Below are positions 16,662-26,086 of a DNA stretch of 40,861 nucleotides, in pieces. The stretch's first letter is position 1. Every line of letters begins with the position of its first letter. The DNA is from an uncultured Burkholderiales bacterium. Lineage in GTDB: Bacteria; Pseudomonadota; Gammaproteobacteria; Burkholderiales; Burkholderiaceae_C. The notes below the pieces were generated by a model. That model was not told the DNA's origin, did no database searches, and saw only the letters and a program-made list of their open reading frames with translations. The stretch covers positions 1-40,861 of the forward strand of contig CALAGS010000100.1 in assembly GCA_937891665.1 (NCBI GenBank), read 5' to 3'. The position numbers and the translations under genes were made by a program.

Positions 16662-18069
16662 ACTGAAGCTCGCGCGCGCCACACTGCCTCTGGTTTCAAA
16701 GTCAGTTCATACACCGGCCTACGTGCCAACTTCTGCCCAGCCAAGTGTGGTGCATTTGGGCTTAGGCGCGTTTCACCGTGCGCACCAAGCCATGGTGTTC
16801 GATCAATTGTTGCGCGAAGGCGATATGCGCTGGGGCATTCATGGCGTAGGCATGACCCAAGCTGGCCTGGTCAACAAACTGCGCGCGCAAGACGGCTTGT
16901 ATGCCGTGCGCGTTGCAGGCGCCAATGGCATTGAATGGCACGTGCCTGGCGCGCTGTGGCAAACCAGCGTGGCCACCACCGAACGCCAGAATGTCTTAAA
17001 CGCCATTGCCGCTCCAAGCACTCGTTGGATCACTCTCACCGTCACCGAAAAAGGCTACACACCCGTCTTGGCGCAATTGCTGATTGACGGCTTGCGCTTG
17101 CGCCATGCTGCAGGCCTGGCAGGTCTGACCATTGCGTCGTGTGACAACCTGCAAGGCAATGGCCACAAACTCAAAGCCATTATTCATGCAACAGCCAGCT
17201 CACAAGATGCCGAGCTGATGACATGGATAGATGCCCGCTGTGCATTCCCTTGCAGCATGGTTGATCGCATCGTGCCTGCGGCCACCGAAGCAGTAGCATC
17301 GGCCGCCAAAGAGGCACTGGGCATGCAAGACGAATGCGCCCTCAGCACCGAAACATTTTGGGAGTGGGTCATTGAAGACAACTTCGTTGACCCAAGCGAC
17401 GCCGAATTGCTAAGCAGATGCGGCGTTCGCGTGACCTCACAAGTGCACAGTTATGAAGAAGCCAAATTGCGCATGCTCAATGGCAGTCATTCCGCCATGG
17501 CTCTGATGGGTGCCATCACTGGCCGCGCGCACATTGCCGATTGCATTGGCTCAGACCACATCCAAGAATTTGTTCATCGCTTGATGACCCAAGAAGTGGC
17601 ACCGCACCTCAGTCGAGCAGATTGGGCCGACTACCGAGACGCACTCATTCAGCGTTTCGGCAATCCGTATTTGAAGCACAGCGTACATCAAATCGCCACT
17701 GACAGCTCCCAAAAAATTCCTCAACGTTGGCCGCCTTCTGTTTTGGGTCAAATGGCCAAAGGCCAATCGTTTGAGCACCACGCATTGGCTGCCGCTATTT
17801 TTCTGCGGTACACCTTGGCCAAAGATGAACAAGGCAAAGCTTACGCCCTCAACGATCCTCAGGCCGAGAGCCTGATGGCCATTGGCGCAAACCAAGCCTC
17901 CGAACCGCAAGCTTGTGTTCGCACCTTGTTAGCACGAGAAGATTTGTGGGGCAAAGAACTGGCAGCCTCAGAAGCGTGGCTTGAGCGCGTTAGATATTGG
18001 CACGACCAAGTGTTGCACCAAGGCGTTGACGCTACGGTGAAATACATCATCCAACAAGACTTCTCATGA
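16654..18069 (+). CDS. uxuB: Mannitol dehydrogenase-family reductase, probable fructuronate/tagaturonate reductase
   Basis: The 471-residue protein is a polyol-specific long-chain dehydrogenase. The N-terminal nucleotide fold has [13 protein letters not shown] (about 34-46), and the catalytic set K271, N276 and H279 is visible in [12 protein letters not shown]. UxuB reduces D-fructuronate to D-mannonate; UxaB reduces D-tagaturonate to D-altronate. Length and N-terminal form agree with UxuB rather than the shorter mannitol-1-phosphate dehydrogenases. As the only such reductase here, beside both altronate and mannonate dehydratases, it may serve both branches. The gene overlaps its neighbours by 8 and 4 bases. 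Confidence 0.87.
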   Translation: MPELKLARATLPLVSKSVHTPAYVPTSAQPSVVHLGLGAFHRAHQAMVFDQLLREGDMRWGIHGVGMTQAGLVNKLRAQDGLYAVRVAGANGIEWHVPGALWQTSVATTERQNVLNAIAAPSTRWITLTVTEKGYTPVLAQLLIDGLRLRHAAGLAGLTIASCDNLQGNGHKLKAIIHATASSQDAELMTWIDARCAFPCSMVDRIVPAATEAVASAAKEALGMQDECALSTETFWEWVIEDNFVDPSDAELLSRCGVRVTSQVHSYEEAKLRMLNGSHSAMALMGAITGRAHIADCIGSDHIQEFVHRLMTQEVAPHLSRADWADYRDALIQRFGNPYLKHSVHQIATDSSQKIPQRWPPSVLGQMAKGQSFEHHALAAAIFLRYTLAKDEQGKAYALNDPQAESLMAIGANQASEPQACVRTLLAREDLWGKELAASEAWLERVRYWHDQVLHQGVDATVKYIIQQDFS

Positions 18070-19277
18070 AAATAACGGCCGCTCGCGTCATTGTTTGCAG
18101 TCCGGGTCGCAATTTCGTCACGCTCAAAATTGAAACCGACCAAGGCCTCACAGGCGTCGGCGATGCCACGCTCAATGGTCGCGAGTTGTCGGTGGTGAGT
18201 TACTTGGAAGAGCACGTCATTCCGTGTTTGATTGGACGCGACCCGCAGCAAATTGAGGATATTTGGCAATATCTCTACAAGGGTGCTTACTGGCGCAGAG
18301 GGCCGGTCACCATGACGGCCATTGCAGCGGTAGACACCGCGCTGTGGGACATCAAAGCCAAAATTGCAGGTCAACCCCTTTACCAATTACTAGGCGGAAG
18401 AAGTCGCACGGCCATCATGTCTTATGCGCACGCCACCGGTCGCGACACGGCAGAAACGGTAGACGAAGTGTTGCGTCACAAAGAGATGGGCTACTTGGCC
18501 ATTCGTGCACAAAGCGGCATTCCCGGCCTCAACAAAGTCTATGGTGTCAGTGGCAACGGGCGCATGTACGAACCCGCCGATGGCCCTTTGCCAGGAGAGC
18601 ACGATTGGCGCACTGAAACATATTTAAACCACACACCCGGCTTGTTTCAAGCAGTGCGCGAGGCCGTTGGTCCCGACATTCATTTGCTACACGATGTCCA
18701 CCATCGTCTCACACCCATTGAAGCAGGCCGTTTGGGCAAAGCGTTAGAGCCCTTTCATTTATTTTGGCTCGAAGACCCCACGCCTGCAGAAAACCAAGCA
18801 GCCTTCAAACTCATTCGGCAGCACACCACCACACCTTTGGCAGTGGGCGAAATTTTCAATAGCATTTGGGACTGCAAAGATTTGATCGAGCAACAGCTCA
18901 TCGACTACATTCGCACCACGGTCACGCATGCGGGCGGCATCACGCACCTTAGGCTGATTGCCAATTTGGCCAGCCTCTACCAAGTCAGAACAGGCTCCCA
19001 CGGTGCTACCGACTTGTCACCTGTTTGCATGGGTGCTGCTTTGCACTTTGATACTTGGGTGCCTAACTTTGGTATTCAAGAACACATGGCGCACAGTGAA
19101 GAAATGTTGTCAGTCTTCCCGCACGATTGGCGATTTGAAAAAGGCATGTTGTATTGCGGAGAATCGCCCGGCCACGGCGTGGACATAGATGAAAAATTGG
19201 CTGCCAAGTACCCTTACCAGCGAGCCTATTTGCCTGTCAACCGTCTACAGCACGACGGCACCTTGTGGAGTTGGTAA
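18066..19277 (+). CDS. manD: D-mannonate dehydratase, enolase superfamily (ManD)
   Basis: The 403-residue length is that of ManD. The characteristic residues fall at the same numbers I recall for the Novosphingobium enzyme: Arg147 (AIRAQ) and Tyr159 (KVYG) for the base dyad, Asp210 and His212 in [19 protein letters not shown] and AVGEIFNS carry the other metal ligands. The enzyme dehydrates D-mannonate to 2-keto-3-deoxy-D-gluconate. Some ManD relatives act poorly and on D-gluconate, so activity is not assured, but the upstream uxuB (ATGA overlap) supplies D-mannonate. It is the last gene of the rightward arm and ends only 3 bases from the convergent slmA stop. Confidence 0.93.
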   Translation: MKITAARVIVCSPGRNFVTLKIETDQGLTGVGDATLNGRELSVVSYLEEHVIPCLIGRDPQQIEDIWQYLYKGAYWRRGPVTMTAIAAVDTALWDIKAKIAGQPLYQLLGGRSRTAIMSYAHATGRDTAETVDEVLRHKEMGYLAIRAQSGIPGLNKVYGVSGNGRMYEPADGPLPGEHDWRTETYLNHTPGLFQAVREAVGPDIHLLHDVHHRLTPIEAGRLGKALEPFHLFWLEDPTPAENQAAFKLIRQHTTTPLAVGEIFNSIWDCKDLIEQQLIDYIRTTVTHAGGITHLRLIANLASLYQVRTGSHGATDLSPVCMGAALHFDTWVPNFGIQEHMAHSEEMLSVFPHDWRFEKGMLYCGESPGHGVDIDEKLAAKYPYQRAYLPVNRLQHDGTLWSW

Positions 19278-19280
19278 AGC

Positions 19281-19925
19281 TTAAAGAACGCGCGCCAAAG
19301 AAGCTTGTAAATTCTCTGAAGGCAAACGCTTAAAGCCTGAGCGTGCAAAGCGCTGCATACGGCCCATCATGAAGGCCACCAACAAAGAAGCTGTCACTTG
19401 GGCATCTACAGTGGGCGTATCGCTTTGAGGACCGCCATCGCGCAAAGACTGTTTGAACGCACTTTCTAGTTTGTCAAATAGCAAGTTCATGCGCTCTTGA
19501 AGTCGCTCATTTTCAAACACCAAAGCGTCTCCGGTCATGACGCGCGCCATGCCGGGGTTCTTTTCTGCAAATTGAAGAATGAGCGCAATGGTGCGAGCCA
19601 CTTGCGCAGGGCCAGCGGGTTCGCGATCGGCAATTTGACGCACAAACGCAAACACCGATTGCTCGACAAAATCAATCAGACCTTCAAACATTTGCGCTTT
19701 GCTGGCGAAATGACGGTACAGCGCCGCTTCACTCACGCCCAACTTAGCAGACAAAGCCGCGGTCGTAATGCGCTCCGCGCCAGGCTGCTCCAGCATGCCT
19801 GCCAAGGTCTGCAAAATTTGCAGACGGCGCTCTCCGGGCTTAGGGCGCTTGCGCGTGGGCGCCTCAGCGGCAACCGTTGCGTCGTCATCTGGCAAGTTGT
19901 TTTCGGAGTTGGTTTCTGTGGTCAT
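19281..19925 (-). CDS. slmA: Nucleoid occlusion factor, TetR-like
   Basis: A 214-residue TetR-fold protein with a Pro/Ala-rich acidic N-terminus and a helix-turn-helix in ALSAKLGVSEAALYRHFASKAQMFEGLIDFVEQSVF, the SlmA pattern. SlmA binds dispersed chromosomal sites and blocks FtsZ assembly over the nucleoid. Its location 13 bases after argB is, as I recall, a conserved arrangement in Burkholderiales and supports the assignment over a metabolic TetR repressor. Nothing in the adjacent uronate operon suggests regulation by it. Confidence 0.85.
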   Translation of the reverse strand: MTTETNSENNLPDDDATVAAEAPTRKRPKPGERRLQILQTLAGMLEQPGAERITTAALSAKLGVSEAALYRHFASKAQMFEGLIDFVEQSVFAFVRQIADREPAGPAQVARTIALILQFAEKNPGMARVMTGDALVFENERLQERMNLLFDKLESAFKQSLRDGGPQSDTPTVDAQVTASLLVAFMMGRMQRFARSGFKRLPSENLQASLARVL

Positions 19926-19938
19926 GAAAGTCCCCTGC

Positions 19939-20847
<909 letters not shown>

Positions 20848-20950
20848 TCAAAGTAGAAACATGCAAGTCAGCGCTTGCTCATGGGATGGAAGGCATTCTG
20901 AGCCGTATTGTGAACACTTTTAGCGCTTTGCGCCCAACCAAAGCCCAAGT

Positions 20951-21832
20951 TCACAAAATTTTTGTCAACATGGCGTCCACACCAGCTTGCCAAGGTGGCA
21001 ACTTGAGTTGCAGTGCTTGCTCCAAGCGACTGCAGTTGAGCCGGGAATTAAGGGGGCGTGCAGCAGGCGTTGGAAAATCCGATGTGGGCACCGCCACAAA
21101 ATCCCTGACTGCATAGTTCAAGCTGGGTTTCAACTGCTTGGCTTTGGCCAACACATATTTTGCGTAGGCATACCAAGTTGTCTCTCCGGCCGCAGCCAGA
21201 TGGTAAATACCTGCTAGCGGCCGCGACGCTTGCAGAGCAAGTGCCGTCACATCGGCCAACAAAGCGGCCCCAGTGGGGGCGCCAAACTGGTCATTGATCA
21301 CAGTCATTCGTTCGCGCTCTTGGGCCAAGCGCAGCATGGTCTTGGCAAAATTACCGCCCTCGGTGCCATACACCCAACTGGTCCTAAAAATAACATGCTT
21401 AGCACCTTGCTCAGCAATGCCTTTTTCTCCCGCCAGTTTGCTGTGACCGTAAACATTCACAGGACCAGCGGCATCAGTTTCAAGCCAGGGCTTTTGCCCT
21501 GAGCCATCAAACACATAGTCGGTCGAGAAGTGAACCAAATAAGCACCGGTGGCAGCGCAAACGCTCGACAAAGCCTCAGGTGCAAGCTCATTCACCAAAA
21601 ACGCTGTTTGTGAATCTGTCTCAGCTTTGTCGACGGCGGTATAGGCCGCGGCATTGACCACCACATCAGGGCGAAACTGGCGAACTGTCTGAGCTAGTCC
21701 TTCCAAGTTACTCAAATCACCACAATGCGAGGTGCTACTTCGTTCAAGCGCCAGCAATTCTCCCATCGGTGCTAGGCTGCGCTGCAACTCCCAACCCAGT
21801 TGGCCGTTTTTGCCGAACAATAAAATTTTCAT
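20951..21832 (-). CDS. rfbD: dTDP-4-dehydrorhamnose reductase
   Basis: The 293-residue extended SDR carries the N-terminal nucleotide motif GKNGQLGWEL (8-17), NAAAYTAVDKAE (about 60-71), STDYVFDG, and the catalytic YGHSKLAGE, all typical of RfbD/RmlD. It makes dTDP-L-rhamnose, the donor for rhamnose in lipopolysaccharide or exopolysaccharide. The start follows rfbB by 19 bases. It is followed not by rfbA and rfbC but by argB, 112 bases on, so the usual four-gene cluster is incomplete here. Confidence 0.95.
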   Translation of the reverse strand: MKILLFGKNGQLGWELQRSLAPMGELLALERSSTSHCGDLSNLEGLAQTVRQFRPDVVVNAAAYTAVDKAETDSQTAFLVNELAPEALSSVCAATGAYLVHFSTDYVFDGSGQKPWLETDAAGPVNVYGHSKLAGEKGIAEQGAKHVIFRTSWVYGTEGGNFAKTMLRLAQERERMTVINDQFGAPTGAALLADVTALALQASRPLAGIYHLAAAGETTWYAYAKYVLAKAKQLKPSLNYAVRDFVAVPTSDFPTPAARPLNSRLNCSRLEQALQLKLPPWQAGVDAMLTKIL

Positions 21833-21851
21833 GCGGTGCTAACTAGGCGGT

Positions 21852-22913
21852 TTAAGCTGTGTACTGTTTAGAAACCCAATCGCGATAAGCGCCGCTTTGA
21901 ACATGCGCTACCCATTCGGTGTTTTCCAAATACCAAGCCACCGTTTTGCGAATGCCGGTCTCAAAAGTTTCAGCCGGTTTCCATCCCAATTCTTTTTCTA
22001 ACTTGCGTGCGTCAATGGCATACCGTCTGTCGTGACCAGGACGGTCTTTCACATAAGAGATTTGCGTGGCGTAACTGGCCCCATCAGCGCGGGGGCGCAA
22101 CTCATCAAGCAAGGCACACACCGTTTTCACAATCTCAATGTTGGGCTTTTCGTTCCAGCCGCCCACGTTGTAAGTCTCGCCCAAGCGGCCGCCTTCCAAC
22201 ACTCGTCGAATGGCACTGCAATGGTCTTTGACATACAGCCAATCGCGCACTTGCATGCCATCGCCATACACAGGCAAAGGCTTGCCAGCCAGCGCATTGA
22301 CAATCATGAGCGGAATGAGCTTTTCAGGAAAGTGCAAAGGGCCATAGTTGTTGCTGCAATTGGTGGTGACCACCGGCAAGCCATATGTGTGGTGCCATGC
22401 ACGCACCAAATGATCGCTGGCGGCTTTGCTGGCACTGTAGGGGCTGTTGGGCTCGTATTGATGGCGTTCTGTAAACGCAGGGTCTTGCGGGGCAAGGCTG
22501 CCATACACCTCATCGGTTGATACATGCAAAAAGCGAAACTGGCTTTGCGCTTCTTCACTTAAGCCATGCCAATAACCACGTACAGATTCCAACAAACGAA
22601 AGGTACCCACAATGTTGGTTTCAATGAATTCGCCAGGGCCATGAATGGAGCGGTCTACATGGCTTTCAGCGGCAAAGTTAAGCACAGCACGGGGTTGGTG
22701 TTCGACCAACAATTTGGGCAGCAACGCAGCATCGCCAATCTCACCTTGCACAAACACATGCTGCGGATTGTTTTTCAAGGAGGCCAAGGACTCCAAATTA
22801 CCGGCGTAGGTGAGCTTGTCGAGATTGACGATTTTTTCATCGCTGTTCGCCACCCAGTCCAAGACAAAATTGGCACCAATGAAGCCTGCGCCGCCGGTAA
22901 TCAGAACGGACAT
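21852..22913 (-). CDS. rfbB: dTDP-glucose 4,6-dehydratase
   Basis: The 353-residue extended SDR has GGAGFIG at 7-13, the segment [17 protein letters not shown] (about 80-96), STDEVYGSL with the active-site acids, and [10 protein letters not shown] carrying Tyr and Lys. It converts dTDP-glucose to dTDP-4-keto-6-deoxyglucose, the step before RfbC and RfbD. A perfect inverted repeat lies 10-30 bases upstream of the start, over or close to the likely ribosome site. Confidence 0.96.
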   Translation of the reverse strand: MSVLITGGAGFIGANFVLDWVANSDEKIVNLDKLTYAGNLESLASLKNNPQHVFVQGEIGDAALLPKLLVEHQPRAVLNFAAESHVDRSIHGPGEFIETNIVGTFRLLESVRGYWHGLSEEAQSQFRFLHVSTDEVYGSLAPQDPAFTERHQYEPNSPYSASKAASDHLVRAWHHTYGLPVVTTNCSNNYGPLHFPEKLIPLMIVNALAGKPLPVYGDGMQVRDWLYVKDHCSAIRRVLEGGRLGETYNVGGWNEKPNIEIVKTVCALLDELRPRADGASYATQISYVKDRPGHDRRYAIDARKLEKELGWKPAETFETGIRKTVAWYLENTEWVAHVQSGAYRDWVSKQYTA

Positions 22914-22922
22914 GTTTTTTCT

Positions 22923-22943
22923 TTCTAAAACTGTATTTTAGAA
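22923..22943 (-). promoter_or_regulatory. Perfect inverted repeat in the rfbB leader
   Basis: Arms TTCTAAAA and TTTTAGAA are perfect 8-base complements around a 5-base spacer. On the rfbB strand the repeat is followed by AGAAAAAAC and the start codon, so it could be a protein operator or a weak RNA hairpin beside the ribosome site. Its AT-rich arms make a stable RNA stem less likely. Confidence 0.4.
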
Positions 22944-23014
22944 GCCTTGGCAGGCATTGCCACAGCGGTTAAAGTGAGGCTTTACAGGTCACCCCCCAGA
23001 AGTTCGGAGTTTCT

Positions 23015-23434
23015 ATGGCCCCAAGCACCCCTAAAAAGCCCGCCAAAGGCGCATCCCGTCCCAAAGAACCCCTGCACAGCACCGCCTCTAAAGACATTTG
23101 GTTAGCGGGTCTGGGCGCCATGGCGCAAGCGCAAGCGGCAGCACAAGAACAAATACACGAGGCGGCAGCCCACTTCAACCAATTGACCCAGGGCCTCAGC
23201 GCTGGGCTTGCTCAGCCCATGGCCGTCAAGGTCGATCGGCTTGAACATTTGTTCGAAGACCGTGTAGCACGTGCGCTTAAAAGTTTGGGTCTGCCCACCG
23301 CCCAGGAAGTTGCTGATTTACAAATGCGCGTGGCAGCCCTAGAAGCAGCCTTGGGCACACGTGCAGCGCCTGCAAAGGCTAAGGCGGCGCCGCGAAAGCG
23401 CCCACCGGCCAAAACCGCCAAGGCCAGCCAGTAG
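23015..23434 (+). CDS. PhaI/PhaF-type phasin (polyhydroxyalkanoate granule protein)
   Basis: This is a 139-residue, Ala-rich protein. The core KDIWLAGLGAMAQAQAAAQE (about 28-47) and the later segment ALKSLGLPTAQEVADLQMRVAALEAAL (coiled-coil) match the PhaI/PhaF granule-associated family. Both ends are basic, and the C-terminal tail is Lys-, Pro- and Ala-rich (about 115-139), resembling the DNA-binding tail of PhaF in short form. It would coat PHA granules and perhaps tether them to DNA. GGAG lies seven bases before the ATG. The TetR gene starts 7 bases after the stop, so the two are co-transcribed. Confidence 0.85.
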   Translation: MAPSTPKKPAKGASRPKEPLHSTASKDIWLAGLGAMAQAQAAAQEQIHEAAAHFNQLTQGLSAGLAQPMAVKVDRLEHLFEDRVARALKSLGLPTAQEVADLQMRVAALEAALGTRAAPAKAKAAPRKRPPAKTAKASQ

Positions 23435-23441
23435 CTCAAGC

Positions 23442-24107
23442 ATGGTTAAAAAAGCCCCTCGACGCACCGCCGAGCGAATTGCAACAGTCTCTTTAGACTT
23501 GTTCAATCGCTATGGTGAGCCCAATGTGTCGACCACGCTGATTTCATCCGAGTTGAACATCAGCCCCGGCAATTTGTACTATCACTTTCCCGCCAAAGAC
23601 CAATTGGTCAGCCACCTGTTTGACAACTACAAGACAGACATTCTGAAGTTGCTAGATGCCAGCCAAGATGTGAAAGATGTGGAAGACGCTTGGTTCTTTT
23701 TACATTCCCTGTTCGAGCTCATTTGGGAGCACCGGTTTTTGTACCGCGACTTGAACGATTTGCTGTCTAAAAATCGTCATTTGGAAACCAACTTCAAACA
23801 CATCTTAGAAGTTAAAACTTCATCCTTGCACCATTTGCTACAAGCCTTGGCCAACCAAGGCCACATTCGCAACGAGCCCGAAACTTTCACCACCCTGTCG
23901 GCCAGCATGTCGGTGGTTGTGACGTACTGGCTCAGTTATGAATACGTTCGCAACCCACGCCACGCCATGGAGCCCCAGAGTGCTGGTGATGCGCTAGCGC
24001 GCGGTGCGCGGCATGTGCTGTTGCTGCTGGCACCCTACTTAGAAAATGAAAAAGAGCGCTTGCATTTGATGCAACTGACCCAAGCCTATTCGCCAGATGA
24101 GGCTTAA
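23442..24107 (+). CDS. PhaD-like TetR-family regulator
   Basis: The product has 221 residues starting at ATG 23442, seven bases after the phasin stop; the longer open frame overlaps the phasin and is not needed. The segment FNRYGEPNVSTTLISSELNI and the following SPGNLYYHFPAKDQLV closely resemble Pseudomonas PhaD, an activator/repressor of PHA granule genes that senses an acyl-CoA-like ligand. The helical C-terminal domain includes an unusual Trp/Phe/His-rich stretch (AWFFLHSLFELIWEHRFLYRD, about 70-95). Location beside a phasin makes PHA granule control likely, though no synthase is in the window. Confidence 0.85.
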   Translation: MVKKAPRRTAERIATVSLDLFNRYGEPNVSTTLISSELNISPGNLYYHFPAKDQLVSHLFDNYKTDILKLLDASQDVKDVEDAWFFLHSLFELIWEHRFLYRDLNDLLSKNRHLETNFKHILEVKTSSLHHLLQALANQGHIRNEPETFTTLSASMSVVVTYWLSYEYVRNPRHAMEPQSAGDALARGARHVLLLLAPYLENEKERLHLMQLTQAYSPDEA

Positions 24108-24112
24108 AGCCC

Positions 24113-24877
24113 TCACGTAAAACGCGTTTGCGCCAGCTTTAACAGTCCGTCAAAAATAAGACTGTCGACCAACTCAAATTGGATGGCCATGCTGGGTGCC
24201 ATTTTCCAACCTGCACCGCCCGTCATGACGCAATGTGGCTCCATGCCTGTGTGCTCCCTTAGGTGATGCACCATGCGCTCACAGGCCCCCGCAATGGCAT
24301 AGGTGCCGCCGCTGGTGAGGGCATCGCTGGTGTTGGTGGGAAAGGGTCTGACTTCGCCCGTTGGAACGTGCAATCCGGCTGTACCCGACTCTAGGGCGCG
24401 CAACATAATGCCGTGCCCTGGCAAAATGAAACCGCCTAAAAATTTGCCATGCTGATCGAGGGCTTCCACCGTGACGGCCGTACCCACCATGACCACCACC
24501 AAAGGTTTTTCCAGCCCCTGCGCCAACATGCGATGACGGGCACCCACCATGGCCACCCAACGGTCTGAGCCTAAGCGGGTCGGATGGTCGTAGCCATTGC
24601 TGATACCGGCCTCTGCATTGGAAGACACCACCCATTGCGGGGACACATCCCAAAGTTCCATTTGCTCTTGAACACGCCGCTTCACGGCGTCTCCGGCCAC
24701 CACGCAGCCCAGCATGTACTGAGGCGCAACCAAGCTGGCCCAAGGCCCATCGGCAAGGGTTTCGATGTTCTCTAAAAATTCCGCGCCCTGTGCCAATACA
24801 TTGGCTTGGGTATGCGGCCGGTCGTAAAGCGCCCACTTCAAACGAGTGTTACCGACGTCGATTGCCAAAAATGTCAT
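24113..24877 (-). CDS. coaX: Type III pantothenate kinase
   Basis: The 254-residue protein phosphorylates pantothenate at the start of CoA synthesis. Visible motifs are the ATP-binding DVGNTRLKW (7-15), the [13 protein letters not shown] pantothenate segment (about 95-107), [10 protein letters not shown] and GGFILPG. It converges with the PhaD-like gene across 5 bases. In many betaproteobacteria coaX follows birA; here that partner is missing upstream, where a C45-type hydrolase is divergently placed. Its ATG forms half of a CATATG shared with a possible start on the other strand. Confidence 0.94.
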   Translation of the reverse strand: MTFLAIDVGNTRLKWALYDRPHTQANVLAQGAEFLENIETLADGPWASLVAPQYMLGCVVAGDAVKRRVQEQMELWDVSPQWVVSSNAEAGISNGYDHPTRLGSDRWVAMVGARHRMLAQGLEKPLVVVMVGTAVTVEALDQHGKFLGGFILPGHGIMLRALESGTAGLHVPTGEVRPFPTNTSDALTSGGTYAIAGACERMVHHLREHTGMEPHCVMTGGAGWKMAPSMAIQFELVDSLIFDGLLKLAQTRFT

Positions 24878-24898
24878 ATGCGGATGATAATGATTTTT

Positions 24899-26086
24899 AT
24901 GTTCCCTTTAATCAAAATCTCAAAAAGTCTGTCCGCCTATGAGCGAGGTCTTGAATTTGGCAAGGCCAGCGCCCTTCAAGCCCAGCACAGCCGCATCACC
25001 TATGCACGATTGTTTGCCACCTGCGGCATCTCTTGGACACAGGCTTGTGAGCGAGCAAATCGTTACACACAGGTCATTCAAGCCCTTGACCCTGCTTTGA
25101 TCCCAGAGATGCAGGGCATGGCCGATGGCGCTGCTTTGAAGCTCGAAGATATCTTGGCGCTCAATTGCAGAACAGAAATATTGCCTCCCAACTTTTTAAG
25201 CGATGACACCCAAGAAGCCGCCTTGGCCTTGATGGCCAACACAGCCATGGGCTTACCCGATTGGACTTTGGAGGCTGATGGCGAAAACGCTTTAAAAGAC
25301 GTTTGGAAGGAAGGCGAATGCACGTCCTTGTGTGTCAATGCTTTGGGCAGTGCAGACGGACACGCTTGGTTTTCACAAAATTGGGACTGGGTGGGACGGC
25401 AACGCCCCGCCTTGGTCATTCTGCAGTCTTATGACGAACAAGGCCGTACCTTCACCACCCTCACAGAAGGCGGCATGTTGGCCAAGATTGGCATGAGCGA
25501 AGGCGGCTTGGCCATTGGCCTGAACATCTTGCGATCGGTCACAGATGGCGCCACGCCAGGGGTGCCTGTGCATGTGGTGCTCAGGCATTTGTTGTCTTGT
25601 CAGTCTGTGGCCGAAGCACGTTTGGCACTGGCACGAATTCAAGCTTTGAAATTTGGCGCAGCGTCTAATATTCCGGTGGCTGATGCCATGGGTGAAGTGG
25701 CATGTTTTGAAATTTCACCTGGCGGTTGGGATGAAGTCAAACCTGTCGATGGGTGCGTGGTGCACACCAACCATTTCTTGTGTGAATCATTGAGAGATCA
25801 ACAATCGCCCATGGGCTTGGCTTTGTCCAGCACGCCTCGTTTGATCAGTGGTCTGCGCCATGCAGCGGCAGTGAAGAACGGCCAACGCATTGGCTTTGAA
25901 GAACTGCAAAATTTCCTGCGAGATGAGTCAGATGGCCTTTGGTCCATTTGCCGCAGCCCCGATCCCGCCATACCCCCCGAAGCACGCGTCGAAAGTGTGG
26001 CGGGCATCATCATGTTGCCGCACACACGTTCTTTTTGGATTGCGCCCAACGTGCCCAAGTTGGTGGCGTTTGAAAAAATTGCTTAA
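24899..26086 (+). CDS. C45-type Ntn hydrolase (acyl-CoA:6-aminopenicillanate acyltransferase-like)
   Basis: A protein of 395 residues from ATG 24899. The N-terminus [19 protein letters not shown], the helix [24 protein letters not shown] (about 70-93), the presumed nucleophile Cys141 in [10 protein letters not shown], and NWDW followed by a beta-rich C-terminal half are the pattern of the C45/IAT-like family. Members self-cleave before the Cys and hydrolyse or transfer amide-linked acyl groups. The physiological substrate is unknown. Start choice is uncertain: in-frame ATGs at 24878, 24884 and 24890 precede it and no clear ribosome site distinguishes them. Its stop overlaps the convergent amidase stop. 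Confidence 0.8.
   Translation: MFPLIKISKSLSAYERGLEFGKASALQAQHSRITYARLFATCGISWTQACERANRYTQVIQALDPALIPEMQGMADGAALKLEDILALNCRTEILPPNFLSDDTQEAALALMANTAMGLPDWTLEADGENALKDVWKEGECTSLCVNALGSADGHAWFSQNWDWVGRQRPALVILQSYDEQGRTFTTLTEGGMLAKIGMSEGGLAIGLNILRSVTDGATPGVPVHVVLRHLLSCQSVAEARLALARIQALKFGAASNIPVADAMGEVACFEISPGGWDEVKPVDGCVVHTNHFLCESLRDQQSPMGLALSSTPRLISGLRHAAAVKNGQRIGFEELQNFLRDESDGLWSICRSPDPAIPPEARVESVAGIIMLPHTRSFWIAPNVPKLVAFEKIA

Noticed and set aside
20915..20935. GCGC/GCGC hairpin between rfbD and argB as a terminator
   Set aside because: The stem is four to five bases and lacks a T-run on the minus strand, so it is too weak to call.
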